Below are positions 19,202 to 28,285 of a stretch of DNA of 50,016 nt, piece after piece (positions within the stretch are counted from its first letter, which is position 1; each line of letters opens with the position of its first letter). The notes under the pieces were generated by a model, which made no database searches, was not told where the DNA came from, and saw nothing but the letters and a program-made list of their open reading frames with translations. This stretch comes from Bradyrhizobium sp. 132. GTDB lineage: Bacteria > Pseudomonadota > Alphaproteobacteria > Rhizobiales > Xanthobacteraceae. The stretch is taken from assembly GCF_023074185.1 (NCBI RefSeq), contig NZ_JADPKY010000060.1, positions 1-50,016 on the forward strand, given 5' to 3'. A program made the translations under genes and the position numbers.

Positions 19202-19935
19202 CCACCGTTAACGGCCAATTGCTTCATATGTTGCAAACGGTCGCGCCGTCTTTGGGAGATGAACTGCGCGAGCGGCTGGTGTTTGTTGGCGGTTGCACAA
19301 CAGCCCTTTTCATTACGGACGAGATCGTGCTCGAAGCCGTTCGGGCAACCGATGACGTGGATCTGATCGTTGATCTCGTCGGACATGCGCAATGGGCTCA
19401 ACTGCAAGACGAGTAGCGTCAGAAGGGGTTCGTGGAATCTCCGGAAGACGAGGTCATTTGCCGTATGCGGCTCGGCGACCTCAAAGTCGATTTCATGCCG
19501 GATGATGAAAGTATTCTCGGCTTTAGCAATCGCTGGCACGCCAAAGGCATCGAGACGGCGGTCACGTGTCACCTGAACGAGACATTGAACATCAAGCGCC
19601 TCACGCTGGAACTGTTCGTGGCGACAAAGTTGGAAGCATATCTCGGCCGCGGCAACGACGATCTCCTCGGCAGCCGTGACATCGAGGACATCCTTCTCGT
19701 CGTTGACGGGCGAGAGGAACTCGTGGCTGAAATCCAAAACGCAGACGATGATGTTCGCTGCTACATTGCAGAGAAGTTCAAAGCGCTCTTAGGTCATGAC
19801 GATTTTGATCATTTTCTCGACGGCAATATCAAGGGACCTGAAGGCCGGGTCGATATTGTACGAGAGCGCTTTGTCGCCATAAGCCAGAGCGATGCTGGCG
19901 AGCGAGAGGGGAATGGAGATCAATTGGCGCAGTGA
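19198..19935 (+). pseudogene. AbiEii/AbiGii-type nucleotidyltransferase interrupted by an amber codon
   Basis: The frame from ATG 19198 to 19935 is continuous except for TAG at 19414-19416. Before it are the nucleotidyltransferase core motifs LVFVGGCTTALFITDEIV and ATDDVDLIVDLV; after it, in the same frame, ESPEDEVICRMRLGDLKVDF, MPDDESILGFSNRWHAKG, FVATKLEAYLGRG and SRDIEDILLVVDGREELV. This is the normal order of an approximately 245-residue AbiEii-like protein. Homologues as I remember them have a leucine here (…EL-R-GF), so TTG to TAG is the simplest change. If real, the toxin half is dead while its antitoxin-like partner is intact. Confidence 0.8.
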
Positions 19936-20200
19936 GCAAGGAAAGAGGACGCGCGGTAACCGGGATTGCGGGGGAGTCGGAGTGCGCGCCGATGCCGTGT
20001 TATGTCTCCTTCACGACGGTTCAACCTCTGCCCAACAAGCGGCGACCTTGCCCGCCAGATTATCCGCGATGTCATAGACTGGTGCGTCGCCACAGACGAA
20101 GCCGCAATGGCAGAAAGCCTCAGCCGGCAATTGCGCCGCACTCATCGCAGTTTATCTCGGCGATTTCCGCGAGACAGCGTGAGCTACGTGCTCGCCCAAC
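19936..20200. other. Short spacer, possibly coding remnant
   Basis: One frame reads DLARQIIRDVIDWCVATDEA and AMAESLSRQLRRTHRSL, which looks protein-like but has no clean start or stop and no family I can name. It precedes a ParB remnant and may be part of the same decayed segment. Confidence 0.3.
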
Positions 20201-20699
20201 GTGGTGAACCAACGCCTGCGACTCGCCTCGGTTTCGCCCGCGCTGCTCGAGGTCTATGCCGACGAGGATGTCGCTCGAGCAGTTGATGGCCTTCGCCGTC
20301 ACCGCGGATCACGGCCGCCAGGAGCAGGTCTGGCAGACCATCTCCGGCTCTTGGCAGAAAGAGCCTTATCAGATCCGCCGCATGCTGACGGAGAAGTCGG
20401 TGCGCGCCTCCGACCGTCGCGCCATGTTTGTTGGCCTAGATGCCTGCGAGGCGGCCGGTGGCGTGGTGCTGCGCAACCCGTTCCAGTCCGACGACGGCGG
20501 CTGGCTCGAGGACGTCGCTCTGCTCGACGGTCTGGTCGCTGAGAAGCGAAAGGCAGAGGCGGAAACGATCGCCGCCGAAGGCTGGAAGTGGATCGAGCTC
20601 CCAGGGTGCGAAGCTCATAGGCCAGTACGACAGCTCAGCGCTTTGTCGCTGGGTGGCATCCGACCGCTCGCCTGGACCTGCGCAGCAACACGCGCTTAG
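20201..20699 (+). pseudogene. Fragment of a large plasmid-type ParB protein
   Basis: The frame from 20201 reads VNQRLRLASVSPALLEVYAD and then shifts near 20265 into MSLEQLMAFAVTADHGRQEQ, YQIRRMLTEKSVRASDRRAM, FVGLDACEAAGGVVLRN and GGWLEDVALLDGLVAEK. These are central segments of the large (about 700-residue) ParB-family proteins of rhizobial plasmids and integrative elements. Homology stops near 20603, after which the frame reads unrelated residues to its stop. Both ends and the frame are lost, so it is a relic. It is a second, unrelated partition-type gene next to the intact repABC cassette. Confidence 0.8.
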
Positions 20700-20868
20700 C
20701 CCTACGTATCTCGCGGCCGAGAAGTCGATTGGATGACTCCAGTTCTCAGGTGATCCATCGTGAAATCCGAACCTTGCCATCGGATTACTTGATCTCCGTC
20801 ACCAAACGATTGCGTCCCAACGATACTGCGTCGGCCGCACAAATGCTGACCTCCAGTGGATAGGGACA

Positions 20869-22425
20869 ATGACACTCTCAGAAACGAACTTTCGCTTACT
20901 TCGAACAATCAAGAATGTTGTTTTGACTCTTGCGTCGGCGTCTCTCGCGTCGAGTGGGGCACGAGCTGCTGACCTGCCAGCCAAAGCCAGAGCAGTGGAG
21001 TACGTGAAGGTTTGCTCACTGTACGGCGTCGGCTTCTACTACATCCCTGGCTCGGACACTTGCATGAAGCTTGGCGGATATCTGCGCACTGACTTTGTCG
21101 CGAATAGCAACAGCGATTTTGACCCGGCCGCCAATGGCGTAGCGGGAGCACGCAACCGTTTAAGCAACAGCTACACTTGGCGCGCTCGTGAAGGACTGAG
21201 CATCGACACGCGCACCGCGACTGAGTACGGCCTCGTTCGCACCTATTTCTCGGGCGTGTTCACCTGGACGTCGGGCGGCTATACTGGCGCCGGCACGAGC
21301 GCCGTCAATGGGGCGACCGCTTACACAACGTCGACCGCTTCACAGGTCGCTGGTGGTTCGCTCGGCGTCTACTCCGCCTTTATCCAGTTCGCAGGCTTTA
21401 CGATGGGTAAGGCCGTCTCACAGTTCTCGGCGCCCTGGACCAACTATCCAGGCAACGAGTTCGATGATCTTCCGGGCGGCGGCGGATGGGTCACGGGCGT
21501 GAACCAGTTCACCTATACCGCTGACTTCGGACAAGGCATCACGGCTGCTTTCTCAGCCCAGGATCAGGTCGCCTACGGCACGACCAATATCTGGAATGTA
21601 AGTGGAGCAACGGCGGCCGCTCTCGCGACCGGTGCATATGGTACTAACAACATCGGCGGTTCATCGTCTCCAGATCTCGTCGCGATGGTTCGTATTGACC
21701 AGGCGTGGGGTCTCTTCCAGGCGTCGTTCGCGGCGCATGACAACCATGCTGGGTACTACGGTGGCGACGAAGCGACCGGGCATCCGGACGACAAGTGGGG
21801 CTGGGCTGCTGCTTTGGCCTTGTCAATCAAGAACATCCCGACTGGACCCGGTGACACGATCAACGTGTCAGGCGCTTATACCAACGGCGCGACCCGCTAC
21901 AACTTCAACGACTTGATGCCAACCACCTACGCGATGTACGGCGGCACGGGGCTGGCAGGTGCTTATCAAAGCGTCGGCCTGGCGGGCTTGTCTGACTCCG
22001 TGTTCGTTGCCGGTGCGGGCCAGGAGCTAACCAGGACGTACGGCTTCCATGCTGGTTACACACACAACTGGGATCCTCATTGGAATAGTGCCATCTACGG
22101 CGGCTCGGGCGCCGTTCGGTATAACAACGCAGCGAAGGGCTACATCTGCGGTGCATTCGTAGCCAACCTTGCGCTGTCGAGCGGCAATGCTGGCTGTAAT
22201 CCTGATTTCAACTATGGGGTTGTCGGCGTCGTCACGCGCTGGACACCGGTCAAGAACCTGACCTTCACGGCAGATCTCGCCTACACCATGCTTGACCAAA
22301 AGTACGCGAGCGGAAGTACAGTGACACTGCCTGTGCAGTCTGCGGTCGCCAAGCCGGCGGCTCTTTACGAATTGAAAGATCAGAGCACGCTGACCCTGCT
22401 CTTGCGGGCTCAGCGGAACTGGTGA
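20869..22425 (+). CDS. Outer-membrane porin, Rhizobiales Porin_2 type
   Basis: A 518-residue trimeric beta-barrel porin for passive uptake of small hydrophilic solutes. It has a signal peptide ending SLASSGARAADLP, the strongly conserved mature N-terminus of Rhizobiales porins (EYVKVCSLYGVGFYYIPGSD then TCMKLGGYLRTD) with its two cysteines, alternating aromatic beta-strand sequence throughout, and a terminal aromatic residue (LLLRAQRNW) for BAM recognition. ATG 20869 follows TAGGGAC. It is monocistronic with a good terminator after it. The length is typical of Bradyrhizobium porins. Nothing suggests a special substrate. Confidence 0.93.
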   Translation: MTLSETNFRLLRTIKNVVLTLASASLASSGARAADLPAKARAVEYVKVCSLYGVGFYYIPGSDTCMKLGGYLRTDFVANSNSDFDPAANGVAGARNRLSNSYTWRAREGLSIDTRTATEYGLVRTYFSGVFTWTSGGYTGAGTSAVNGATAYTTSTASQVAGGSLGVYSAFIQFAGFTMGKAVSQFSAPWTNYPGNEFDDLPGGGGWVTGVNQFTYTADFGQGITAAFSAQDQVAYGTTNIWNVSGATAAALATGAYGTNNIGGSSSPDLVAMVRIDQAWGLFQASFAAHDNHAGYYGGDEATGHPDDKWGWAAALALSIKNIPTGPGDTINVSGAYTNGATRYNFNDLMPTTYAMYGGTGLAGAYQSVGLAGLSDSVFVAGAGQELTRTYGFHAGYTHNWDPHWNSAIYGGSGAVRYNNAAKGYICGAFVANLALSSGNAGCNPDFNYGVVGVVTRWTPVKNLTFTADLAYTMLDQKYASGSTVTLPVQSAVAKPAALYELKDQSTLTLLLRAQRNW

Positions 22426-22488
22426 GGCTCTGTCTAAACCAGCGGAAGGAGAGAAGAGGGCTCAAAGAACGAAGTTAACCTCCAAGGA

Positions 22489-22518
22489 GGCCTCCGGCAT
22501 GCCCGCCGGGGGCCTTCT
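22489..22518 (+). terminator. Terminator of the porin gene
   Basis: GGCCTCCGGC (22489-22498), loop ATGCCC, GCCGGGGGCC (22505-22514): a 10-bp stem with one wobble, followed by TTCT. It lies 64 bases after the porin stop. Its presence argues against the next gene starting at the open ATG at 22499. Confidence 0.7.
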
Positions 22519-22765
22519 GCAGGTGCTCCTTTGTCACGTAGGGACGCCGCCGAGCCGGCGAGAGGATGAGAAGACGATGGAGAATCGGTCTTCCCGGCGC
22601 ATGCGAACCCGCCAACCTGGCATCCGGGCCAGAAGCCGGATGCTGCCAAACCCTGACGCTCGTCCGCAAAGTGCAAGGCACGGACTTCCCTCGAAACCAG
22701 CGACGGTTTATCTTTGCACTGCAACTCTTGGAGCGCGGTCAGCGCGTCATGCAAGGAAAGATAGT

Positions 22766-24343
22766 TTGCGCTATCTATTCGAAAACTTCGTTTTAGATAC
22801 CGACCGGCGTGAGCTCCGGCGAGGACTTGACTTGGTCCCGACAGCCCCGCAGGTCTTCGATCTACTTGATCATTTGATCAGGCATAGGGAGCACGTAGTC
22901 ACCAAAGACGATTTGATCAGCGCGGTTTGGAATGGACGCATCGTTTCGGATGCCGCGCTGACAACCCGCGTGAATGCCGCTCGGGCCGCGATCGGGGACA
23001 ATGGCGACAAGCAACGCCTTATAAAGACATTGCCGCGCAAAGGCTTCCGCTTCGTTGCCACGGTGCACGAGGGTCAAAGCGCCGACACAGGGTCATCGAA
23101 CTCGGCGCTGAACGAAGACACAGCACAACGGCCATTCTCACCGGCTCACCTTTCAATCGTTGTTTTGCCTTTCACCAATCTTAGCGGTGATGCAGAGCAA
23201 GAGTACTTCGCAGATGGCGTCACTGAGAGCCTTACCACCGACTTATCACGGATTAGCGGTTCGTTCGTTATCGGCCGGCACACCGCCTTCACTTACAAGG
23301 GCAAGTCAATCGACCTCCAACAAATTGGTCGCGAACTCAATATCCGCTACGTGCTCAAGGGTTCGGTGCAACGAGGTGGAGCCCGCCTTCGAGTCAATGT
23401 GCAGCTGATGGACGTGGATAGTAGCTGCTATTTGTGGGCCGATCGTTTCGACAAACCCGTCGCTGACCTGTTGGAAATGCAAGACGAAATTGTGAACAGA
23501 CTTGCCCGAGCTCTCGATGTCCAACTGGTTGCCGCAGAGTCACGTCGCGCGGCAACAAGGTTGCATCCCGATGCGGCCGATCTCTACTTCCAGGGCCGCT
23601 ATTCCTTCAACAAGGGATTGACACCCGAATACCTCGCAGAAGCTCGCGGCTTTTTTGAACAAGCCCTCGCTATTGATCCCGATCATATCGATGCCTTGAG
23701 CAGGACGGCGACAGTCGAGGCCGCACTTGGAGTGTTGTTCTTAACCGATAACCCCCACGAACATCTGGCAGCAGCAGAAACAAAGGTGATAAGGGCTCTG
23801 TGTCTTGCTCCCGACCATGCATGGGCGCATCTCACCTTGGCCATCGTTCTTATCTGTACCAATCGCGTACGCCTGGGCATGGCAGAGTGCGAGCGAGCCT
23901 TGGCGCTGGATCCCAACTTGGCTGATGCTTACGAGATGCTGGGCGTTGCGAAGAATTACATGGGTCGCGCCGCAGATACTGAGACCCACATCAATGAAGC
24001 CCTGCGGCTCTCTCCTCGCGATACCTCCGCGTTTCGATGGATGAATACGGCGGGCTTTTCCAAGCTGGTGATCGCTGCCGACGCTGAAGCAGCCGTCTGG
24101 TTTGCTCGAGGTATCGAAGCCAACCGAAATTATCCGCTCCTGCATTTTGGGTACGCTGCAGCGCTTGCGCTTCTCGGAAGGTTAGATGAGGCGCAGGTCG
24201 CGGCGAAAAGGGGACTTGCGCTCGATCCAGGGTTCACCATCCGCCGCGTCAAAGAGGCTCCAATGATCGGCGAGCCGGCGTTCGTCGCAGGGATCAAACG
24301 CTTCGTCAAAGGGATGCATATCGCCGGAGTACCGAAAGGATAA
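22766..24343 (+). CDS. Winged-helix / TolB-like / TPR transcriptional regulator
   Basis: I place the start at TTG 22766, with AAGGAAAG just upstream, giving about 525 residues beginning LRYLFENFVLDTDRRELRRG, the usual start of this family; upstream frame to 22499 runs through the porin terminator. Residues 1-100 are an OmpR/CadC-type winged helix (PTAPQVFDLLDHLIRHREHV, LISAVWNGRIVSDAALTTRV, LPRKGFRFVATV). Next is a TolB-like domain as in the CyaB/adenylate-cyclase-associated group (VVLPFTNLSGDAEQEYFADG, VTESLTTDLSR, VLKGSVQRGGARLRVNVQL). The C-terminal 250 residues are TPR-like helices. No membrane segment is seen, so it is a cytoplasmic regulator whose signal is unknown. Two nearby genes share an upstream direct-repeat motif that could be its target (inference). 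Confidence 0.85.
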   Translation: MRYLFENFVLDTDRRELRRGLDLVPTAPQVFDLLDHLIRHREHVVTKDDLISAVWNGRIVSDAALTTRVNAARAAIGDNGDKQRLIKTLPRKGFRFVATVHEGQSADTGSSNSALNEDTAQRPFSPAHLSIVVLPFTNLSGDAEQEYFADGVTESLTTDLSRISGSFVIGRHTAFTYKGKSIDLQQIGRELNIRYVLKGSVQRGGARLRVNVQLMDVDSSCYLWADRFDKPVADLLEMQDEIVNRLARALDVQLVAAESRRAATRLHPDAADLYFQGRYSFNKGLTPEYLAEARGFFEQALAIDPDHIDALSRTATVEAALGVLFLTDNPHEHLAAAETKVIRALCLAPDHAWAHLTLAIVLICTNRVRLGMAECERALALDPNLADAYEMLGVAKNYMGRAADTETHINEALRLSPRDTSAFRWMNTAGFSKLVIAADAEAAVWFARGIEANRNYPLLHFGYAAALALLGRLDEAQVAAKRGLALDPGFTIRRVKEAPMIGEPAFVAGIKRFVKGMHIAGVPKG

Positions 24344-24532
24344 TCGCAGCGACTACTGTTTGCGCAATCGCTTCGATGAGTACGCCGACTTCCGAGACGG
24401 CAAAGAGGTTCAGTTCGGGTCGACAACGGCCTCGGTCGCGTCCGAGCTGGGCGAAAAGCAGACGTGAGGCAGCGGTAACGGACCGGATAACAGGGATTGT
24501 GAGGCAGCGGCTTTCCTCCACCGACGGTCCCG

Positions 24533-25275
24533 TCAAAGCGAGGAAGCTCTATAAGAGCAATTCCCACCCCGGTTAACGCTGTGAACTGTTGCGAGTCGAC
24601 GGGGCTCATTCGGCTCGCGTCTTCGAAGCTCCGGATTGCTTCCTCCGGCTGTTCCGCAATCTTGTCGATCCAGCCTCTGTAGCTCCACGGAGACATGAAC
24701 TGGCTTGAGCACCGACCGTATGATGACCATCTCATTATCAGCCTGACATCGTCGGCTGAAAAAGCCGAAATTGATGCAGGCGTCGCCAACGTGTCCGGTT
24801 GACGCTAAACGCAGTAGCCGAACGGCTTCCTTTCGTTCAAATTGAGGGTCGATGGCGTGTTGTGAGCGATCACGAACCGCGATTTGATCACCGAGATCCC
24901 GGTCGTCATCTCCTCAACGATCCCTCCGCGAAGTGCGCCTGCTCGGATCGTCAGACATCGTCGCGAGCGGCAGCATGGCGATGGAGGGCTTGTCCGGTGC
25001 CGCACCGGCGCCCTCGGGCGCATCGTCCGGGCTCGCAGCCTCTCGCCCCTGCCGGACGGCGTTCGGGCGGTTGTCAGCGCCGCGTCAGATACGCTGCCCT
25101 TCCCTATGGTTTTGATGAGGTCGTCCGTGCTGACAACCCGCTCCCGTTTCGGATCAGATAATCGGCAAACCCAAATGCCTGGGGTGCAACGAAGACGGCG
25201 TCCATCTCGATGCAGCCCGAGCCTGTGACGAATACGATGCGTCAAGCGGCCTCCGATGGTGAAGGCCTGTAGCAC
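24533..25275 (-). pseudogene. Decayed relative of the winged-helix/TolB/TPR regulator, opposite strand
   Basis: Reading down the minus strand from about 25200, pieces match the regulator at 22766-24343 in order: ERVVSTDDLIKTIGKGSVSD (winged helix), ALRGGIVEEMTTGIS and VIKSRFVIAHNTPSTLNLNE (TolB-like domain), then, after a large gap, GWIDKIAEQPEEAIRSFEDA, SRMSPVDSQQF and TALTGVGIALI (TPR end). Frames shift between the pieces and most of the middle is deleted. It is a degenerate paralogue converging on the intact gene. Confidence 0.7.
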
Positions 25276-25310
25276 CAGCTGGAGCGCAAAGAATATGCCG
25301 TTGGTAAGGA

Positions 25311-25336
25311 AAATGTAAGCCGAACGTTAAGCGCGC
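25311..25336 (+). promoter_or_regulatory. Shared 26-bp upstream motif, copy 1
   Basis: AAATGTAAGCCG, three variable bases, GTTAAGCGCGC forms a direct repeat of TAAGC at 12-bp spacing. It lies 54 bases before the gene at 25390. A second copy, identical at 23 of 26 positions, is 52 bases before a DUF1127 gene start region (26298-26323). The layout suits an OmpR-type activator or a shared promoter element; the binder is not known. Confidence 0.6.
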
Positions 25337-25389
25337 TGGCTGACGCACTGGTATCGTCGCTGCACAAGAACGCCATCGAAGGAGATGGG

Positions 25390-26241
25390 ATGAGTACGAC
25401 GTGCGGTGCAACAAGTTCGAGGCAGACCCGCCCGCTACGAGAACTGCCAGGAAAGCGGATCGTACGAGCTATCCAGCCTGTCCCAAGCGGCTGCAAGATG
25501 CTGAATTTCGACCTTGCGAACTGCACTATCAAGTCGCGAAGGTCCCGATCATCTAGTCGGATCACCATGGCGATGCTGTGCATCGCAAGCACCTTGCTAT
25601 TCGCGACGGAAGGCAAAGCCCAATGCACGGCCCGAGATGGCCTGCAGAAGCAACTGAAGCTTAGGACGCCTCTCACAGCCAGCATGCCGCACATTGTAGT
25701 CAAATCGGCCTTCGATGTTCCGGTTTGGCGAACCATTGCAGTAGGGACGTTTTCGGATCCGTTTGCCCTCAGCAATGCATTGGATGCGGTAGGTTGCGGC
25801 ATCGGACGTTCGGCCGGCGAAGTTCTCGCGCGACCTTCATTTTCACTCAGCGCAGCGAGAGCAAACGTGGAGCTTTTCGCAGTGTCGGCGGCTGAACTTG
25901 GCTTTCAGACCGATACTGCGTCGCTTGCGGACATTTATGCACGCGCCCAAGAGTTGGGATTTGGGTTGGTCGCAGCGGAGGTGGGTCCACAGTTGAGGCT
26001 TCAATACTTTGACCAACCGATCGGTGAATTTTTGATCCTTGGAATGGAGCCAATCAGGACGTGGAAGGGCGAGCCCGTCATCTTAACTGTAGCTAATGGC
26101 GGAGCAGGGCTAATCCTTATCGGTCAAGACGGCAGCGCGGACGCACAAATATCTATTATCTCACGGTTTCTGTTCGTGCGGTCCATTGAGGCCGCACCAG
26201 CCAATGGAGAGGGCCAGGCCCCACTCGTGGTCCATCGCTGA
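25390..26241 (+). CDS. Hypothetical protein with an internal signal-like hydrophobic segment
   Basis: A 283-residue protein I do not recognise. ATG 25390 has a strong ribosome binding site (AAGGAGAT, five bases away), but residues 1-58 are Arg/Ser-rich and precede a hydrophobic stretch ITMAMLCIASTLLFATEGKA that ends like a signal peptide. ATG 25498 would leave a shorter leader but has no clear binding site. The mature part (from QCTARDG) is a soluble mixed alpha/beta sequence with FDVPVWRTIAVGTFSDPFAL and QLRLQYFDQPIGEFLILGME. Likely exported to the periplasm. It is preceded by the 26-bp motif shared with the DUF1127 gene, so both may be coregulated. Confidence 0.65.
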   Translation: MSTTCGATSSRQTRPLRELPGKRIVRAIQPVPSGCKMLNFDLANCTIKSRRSRSSSRITMAMLCIASTLLFATEGKAQCTARDGLQKQLKLRTPLTASMPHIVVKSAFDVPVWRTIAVGTFSDPFALSNALDAVGCGIGRSAGEVLARPSFSLSAARANVELFAVSAAELGFQTDTASLADIYARAQELGFGLVAAEVGPQLRLQYFDQPIGEFLILGMEPIRTWKGEPVILTVANGGAGLILIGQDGSADAQISIISRFLFVRSIEAAPANGEGQAPLVVHR

Positions 26242-26297
26242 GTTTGCTGCCACTGCTCGTCCGACCTTGAAGCGGAAAAATAAGTCACTGATTATCG

Positions 26298-26323
26298 AAA
26301 TGTAAGCCGGCAGTTAAGCGCGC
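26298..26323 (+). promoter_or_regulatory. Shared 26-bp upstream motif, copy 2
   Basis: AAATGTAAGCCG, then GCA in place of AAC, then GTTAAGCGCGC. It precedes the DUF1127 gene at 26375 by 51 bases, almost the same distance as copy 1 from its gene, which favours a promoter or activator-site role over chance. Confidence 0.6.
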
Positions 26324-26374
26324 CAACTCATATTCCGGCAAGGTGCCTGATGAAACGGCAGGCGGATACACGAA

Positions 26375-26632
26375 ATGAGCACGATTCAACAGAGCGCAGG
26401 GCTGGAGCGGGCAACTGCAAAACGGCCGGCATACAGCCCGCTGGAGGTTTACTGGGATGCATTTCTGGAATGGCGTAGACGCAAGAGGCTCCGGCAGCAA
26501 CTTGACCTCTTGAGCGAGAGAGAACTGTTGGACGTCGGTATCTCACGCGAGGAGATTGATTACCTCGTTTCCAGTGTTCTTGACGGGCCCGATCTTCGCT
26601 GTCCGCATTCCATAGGCGAGGAAGCGCGGTGA
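26375..26632 (+). CDS. DUF1127 small protein
   Basis: 85 residues. The core YWDAFLEWRRRKRLRQQLDL, LSERELLDVGISREEIDYLV is the DUF1127 motif: a basic amphipathic helix followed by an L-(S/D)-(D/E)-R-(E/M)-L-x-D-(I/V)-G-(I/L)-x-R-x-x-I pattern. Such short proteins are abundant in Rhizobiales; some affect phosphate and C1 metabolism or RNA turnover through RNA binding, but for this member no function can be assigned. The next gene follows after three bases, so they are cotranscribed. Confidence 0.85.
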   Translation: MSTIQQSAGLERATAKRPAYSPLEVYWDAFLEWRRRKRLRQQLDLLSERELLDVGISREEIDYLVSSVLDGPDLRCPHSIGEEAR

Positions 26633-26635
26633 CTG

Positions 26636-27007
26636 ATGATCATGGAGCGGATCAGTAAGAGGTACCTGGTGAAGCATGCTGCCGTGGCCTGCTTGCTCCT
26701 GTTCGCGAACGCGGTGCTTGCTCGTGATGACGGTCGTTACGCAGACTCACCTTTGAAGCACTGGTTTGAGAGCTTGCAGAGTGAGTTTGGGCAATGCTGC
26801 ACGAATGCAGATGGATACATCGTCTCTGGCGCGGATTGGGAGTCTTATCGCGGAAGTTATCGTGTTCGCTTGAATGGCGAATGGGTCTCGGTGCCTGATG
26901 GTGCCGTTATCACGCAACCAAACCGGGCAGGGCGCACGATGGTTTGGACGTATTTCATCGACGGGCATCCGCGCGTTCGCTGTTTCATGCCGGGCACGAT
27001 GATGTGA
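26636..27007 (+). CDS. Secreted hypothetical protein
   Basis: A 123-residue protein with a clear signal peptide (KHAAVACLLLFANAVLARDD) and a small mature domain containing GQCCTNADGYIVSGADWESY and VWTYFIDGHPRVRCFMPGTM. Three cysteines, two adjacent, suggest disulphide bonding in the periplasm. Similar short exported proteins are common in Bradyrhizobium, but their function is unknown. It starts at ATG 26636 or 26642, immediately after the DUF1127 gene, and belongs to that transcription unit. Confidence 0.75.
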   Translation: MIMERISKRYLVKHAAVACLLLFANAVLARDDGRYADSPLKHWFESLQSEFGQCCTNADGYIVSGADWESYRGSYRVRLNGEWVSVPDGAVITQPNRAGRTMVWTYFIDGHPRVRCFMPGTMM

Positions 27008-27376
27008 CCCCCGAGAGTGCCCCGGCGCGGTCACCGGAGTCGTGGCACCGCCCGAATGAGCAGAGTAGGTCGATCCGAACAACCGGTCTATTGCGCGGCG
27101 CGTCGCTCAGTCCGGTACGCCTGTGACGCGGAGCGCCTGCGCGATGTTTTCAACGCACTTGCATCGAACGCGCGCCAACCATTAGGGCTTTCTCGACCCG
27201 TCCAGACGCACCAAATCAGACCTGGGTGATACGGCGGCTTTCAAACGGCGTTGAAGGACCGGTTTCTTGGTCCAGGCGAAGGGCCGAGCTTCGCCATTGT
27301 AGGCTTTGCTCTCACCTTCAAGAAAAGCGGGTGCTGGTGAGATCTTCAAGCAAGTTGGAATGCTGCTGCGACAATC
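27008..27376. other. Intergenic stretch, nothing recognised
   Basis: About 370 bases between the secreted protein and the convergent LysR gene. No convincing gene or structural element is seen. Confidence 0.4.
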
Positions 27377-28285
27377 TTATGCCGTCTCCGCAAGGGCGGT
27401 CTTCTTACAAAGACGGACGAGCCACCGGCAAAAAGCGCGAGACATTTCGGGATTATCGCCTCGGTCGACAGCATAGGCGCGATACTGCATGCCGCTGGGA
27501 GTGCGCGATCGTGGAATCACATTGAGAGCTCCGCCACGTACCAGGTCACTTACAATGATTTCGGGCGCGACCAGAAGACATTTGCCCGTCATCACCGCCG
27601 GCAAGGCAAGGTAATTGTGATCATATCGCGCTCCCGATTTTATATCCTTTGGAGTCAGGTTCATGGCCCTCAGCCATGTCGGCATTATGTCAGGCCGGGA
27701 TGTGATGTTCAGGATGGGTACTGTGCGAACAACCGGGAGGCTCTTGCCATCGACGTGATTTGGTGAGCCCACACATACGAGTTGCTCGTTGTAGATTTCC
27801 CAATCATCTGCCGGCTCGATGACGGAAAGATCCCGTGTGATCAAAATGTCGTAATCGTCGGACGACGTCGGTTGCGAAAGTGAACTAATCACATCCACAA
27901 CTACGCCGCCCATTTCATTAGAAAAAGCTTGGAGATTTGGAATTAGAAAGGCGTAAGCGAAAGTCGAGAGTGACGTGCGGACTACAATCCGATTGGTGTC
28001 CCGACGATTCCGTCGGCGCATTCTCTTGGCGGTGAAGCAAACGGTATCTAGCGGTTCTGCAACCGTGTTCGCAAAAAGCCGCCCGAATTCCGTCAATTCG
28101 CTCCGCCGGCCGCGACGCTGCATGAGGTCACTGCCCAGATACTCCTGCAGCACCGCGAGGTAGCGGCTGACCGAACTCTGGGTCATTCTCAAGGCGCTAG
28201 CCGCGCGGGTTACGCTTCCCTCGCGCGCAATTGTGACGAATACCCGGATCGCATTGAGTGGCACTTCATCCGTTTCGGTAGCCAT
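27377..28285 (-). CDS. LysR-family transcriptional regulator
   Basis: A 302-residue protein from ATG 28285, which has GGAG six bases upstream; the open frame extends 21 residues further. The N-terminal winged helix is typical (LNAIRVFVTIAREGSVTRAA, SALRMTQSSVSRYLAVLQEY, LGSDLMQRRGR). The remaining residues form the two-lobed ligand-binding domain (RIVVRTSLSTFAYAFLIPNL, YDILITRDLSVIEPADDWEI, ALPAVMTGKCLLVAPE). It lies downstream of, and on the same strand as, the phosphonopyruvate hydrolase gene, near a divergent transport operon. I infer that it controls both units in response to a transported or derived ligand. Confidence 0.92.
   Translation of the reverse strand: MATETDEVPLNAIRVFVTIAREGSVTRAASALRMTQSSVSRYLAVLQEYLGSDLMQRRGRRSELTEFGRLFANTVAEPLDTVCFTAKRMRRRNRRDTNRIVVRTSLSTFAYAFLIPNLQAFSNEMGGVVVDVISSLSQPTSSDDYDILITRDLSVIEPADDWEIYNEQLVCVGSPNHVDGKSLPVVRTVPILNITSRPDIMPTWLRAMNLTPKDIKSGARYDHNYLALPAVMTGKCLLVAPEIIVSDLVRGGALNVIPRSRTPSGMQYRAYAVDRGDNPEMSRAFCRWLVRLCKKTALAETA

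Noticed and set aside
22499..22765. ATG 22499 as start of the winged-helix/TPR regulator
   Set aside because: It lies inside the porin terminator hairpin, and the added residues do not resemble the family; TTG 22766 has a ribosome site and the expected N-terminus.
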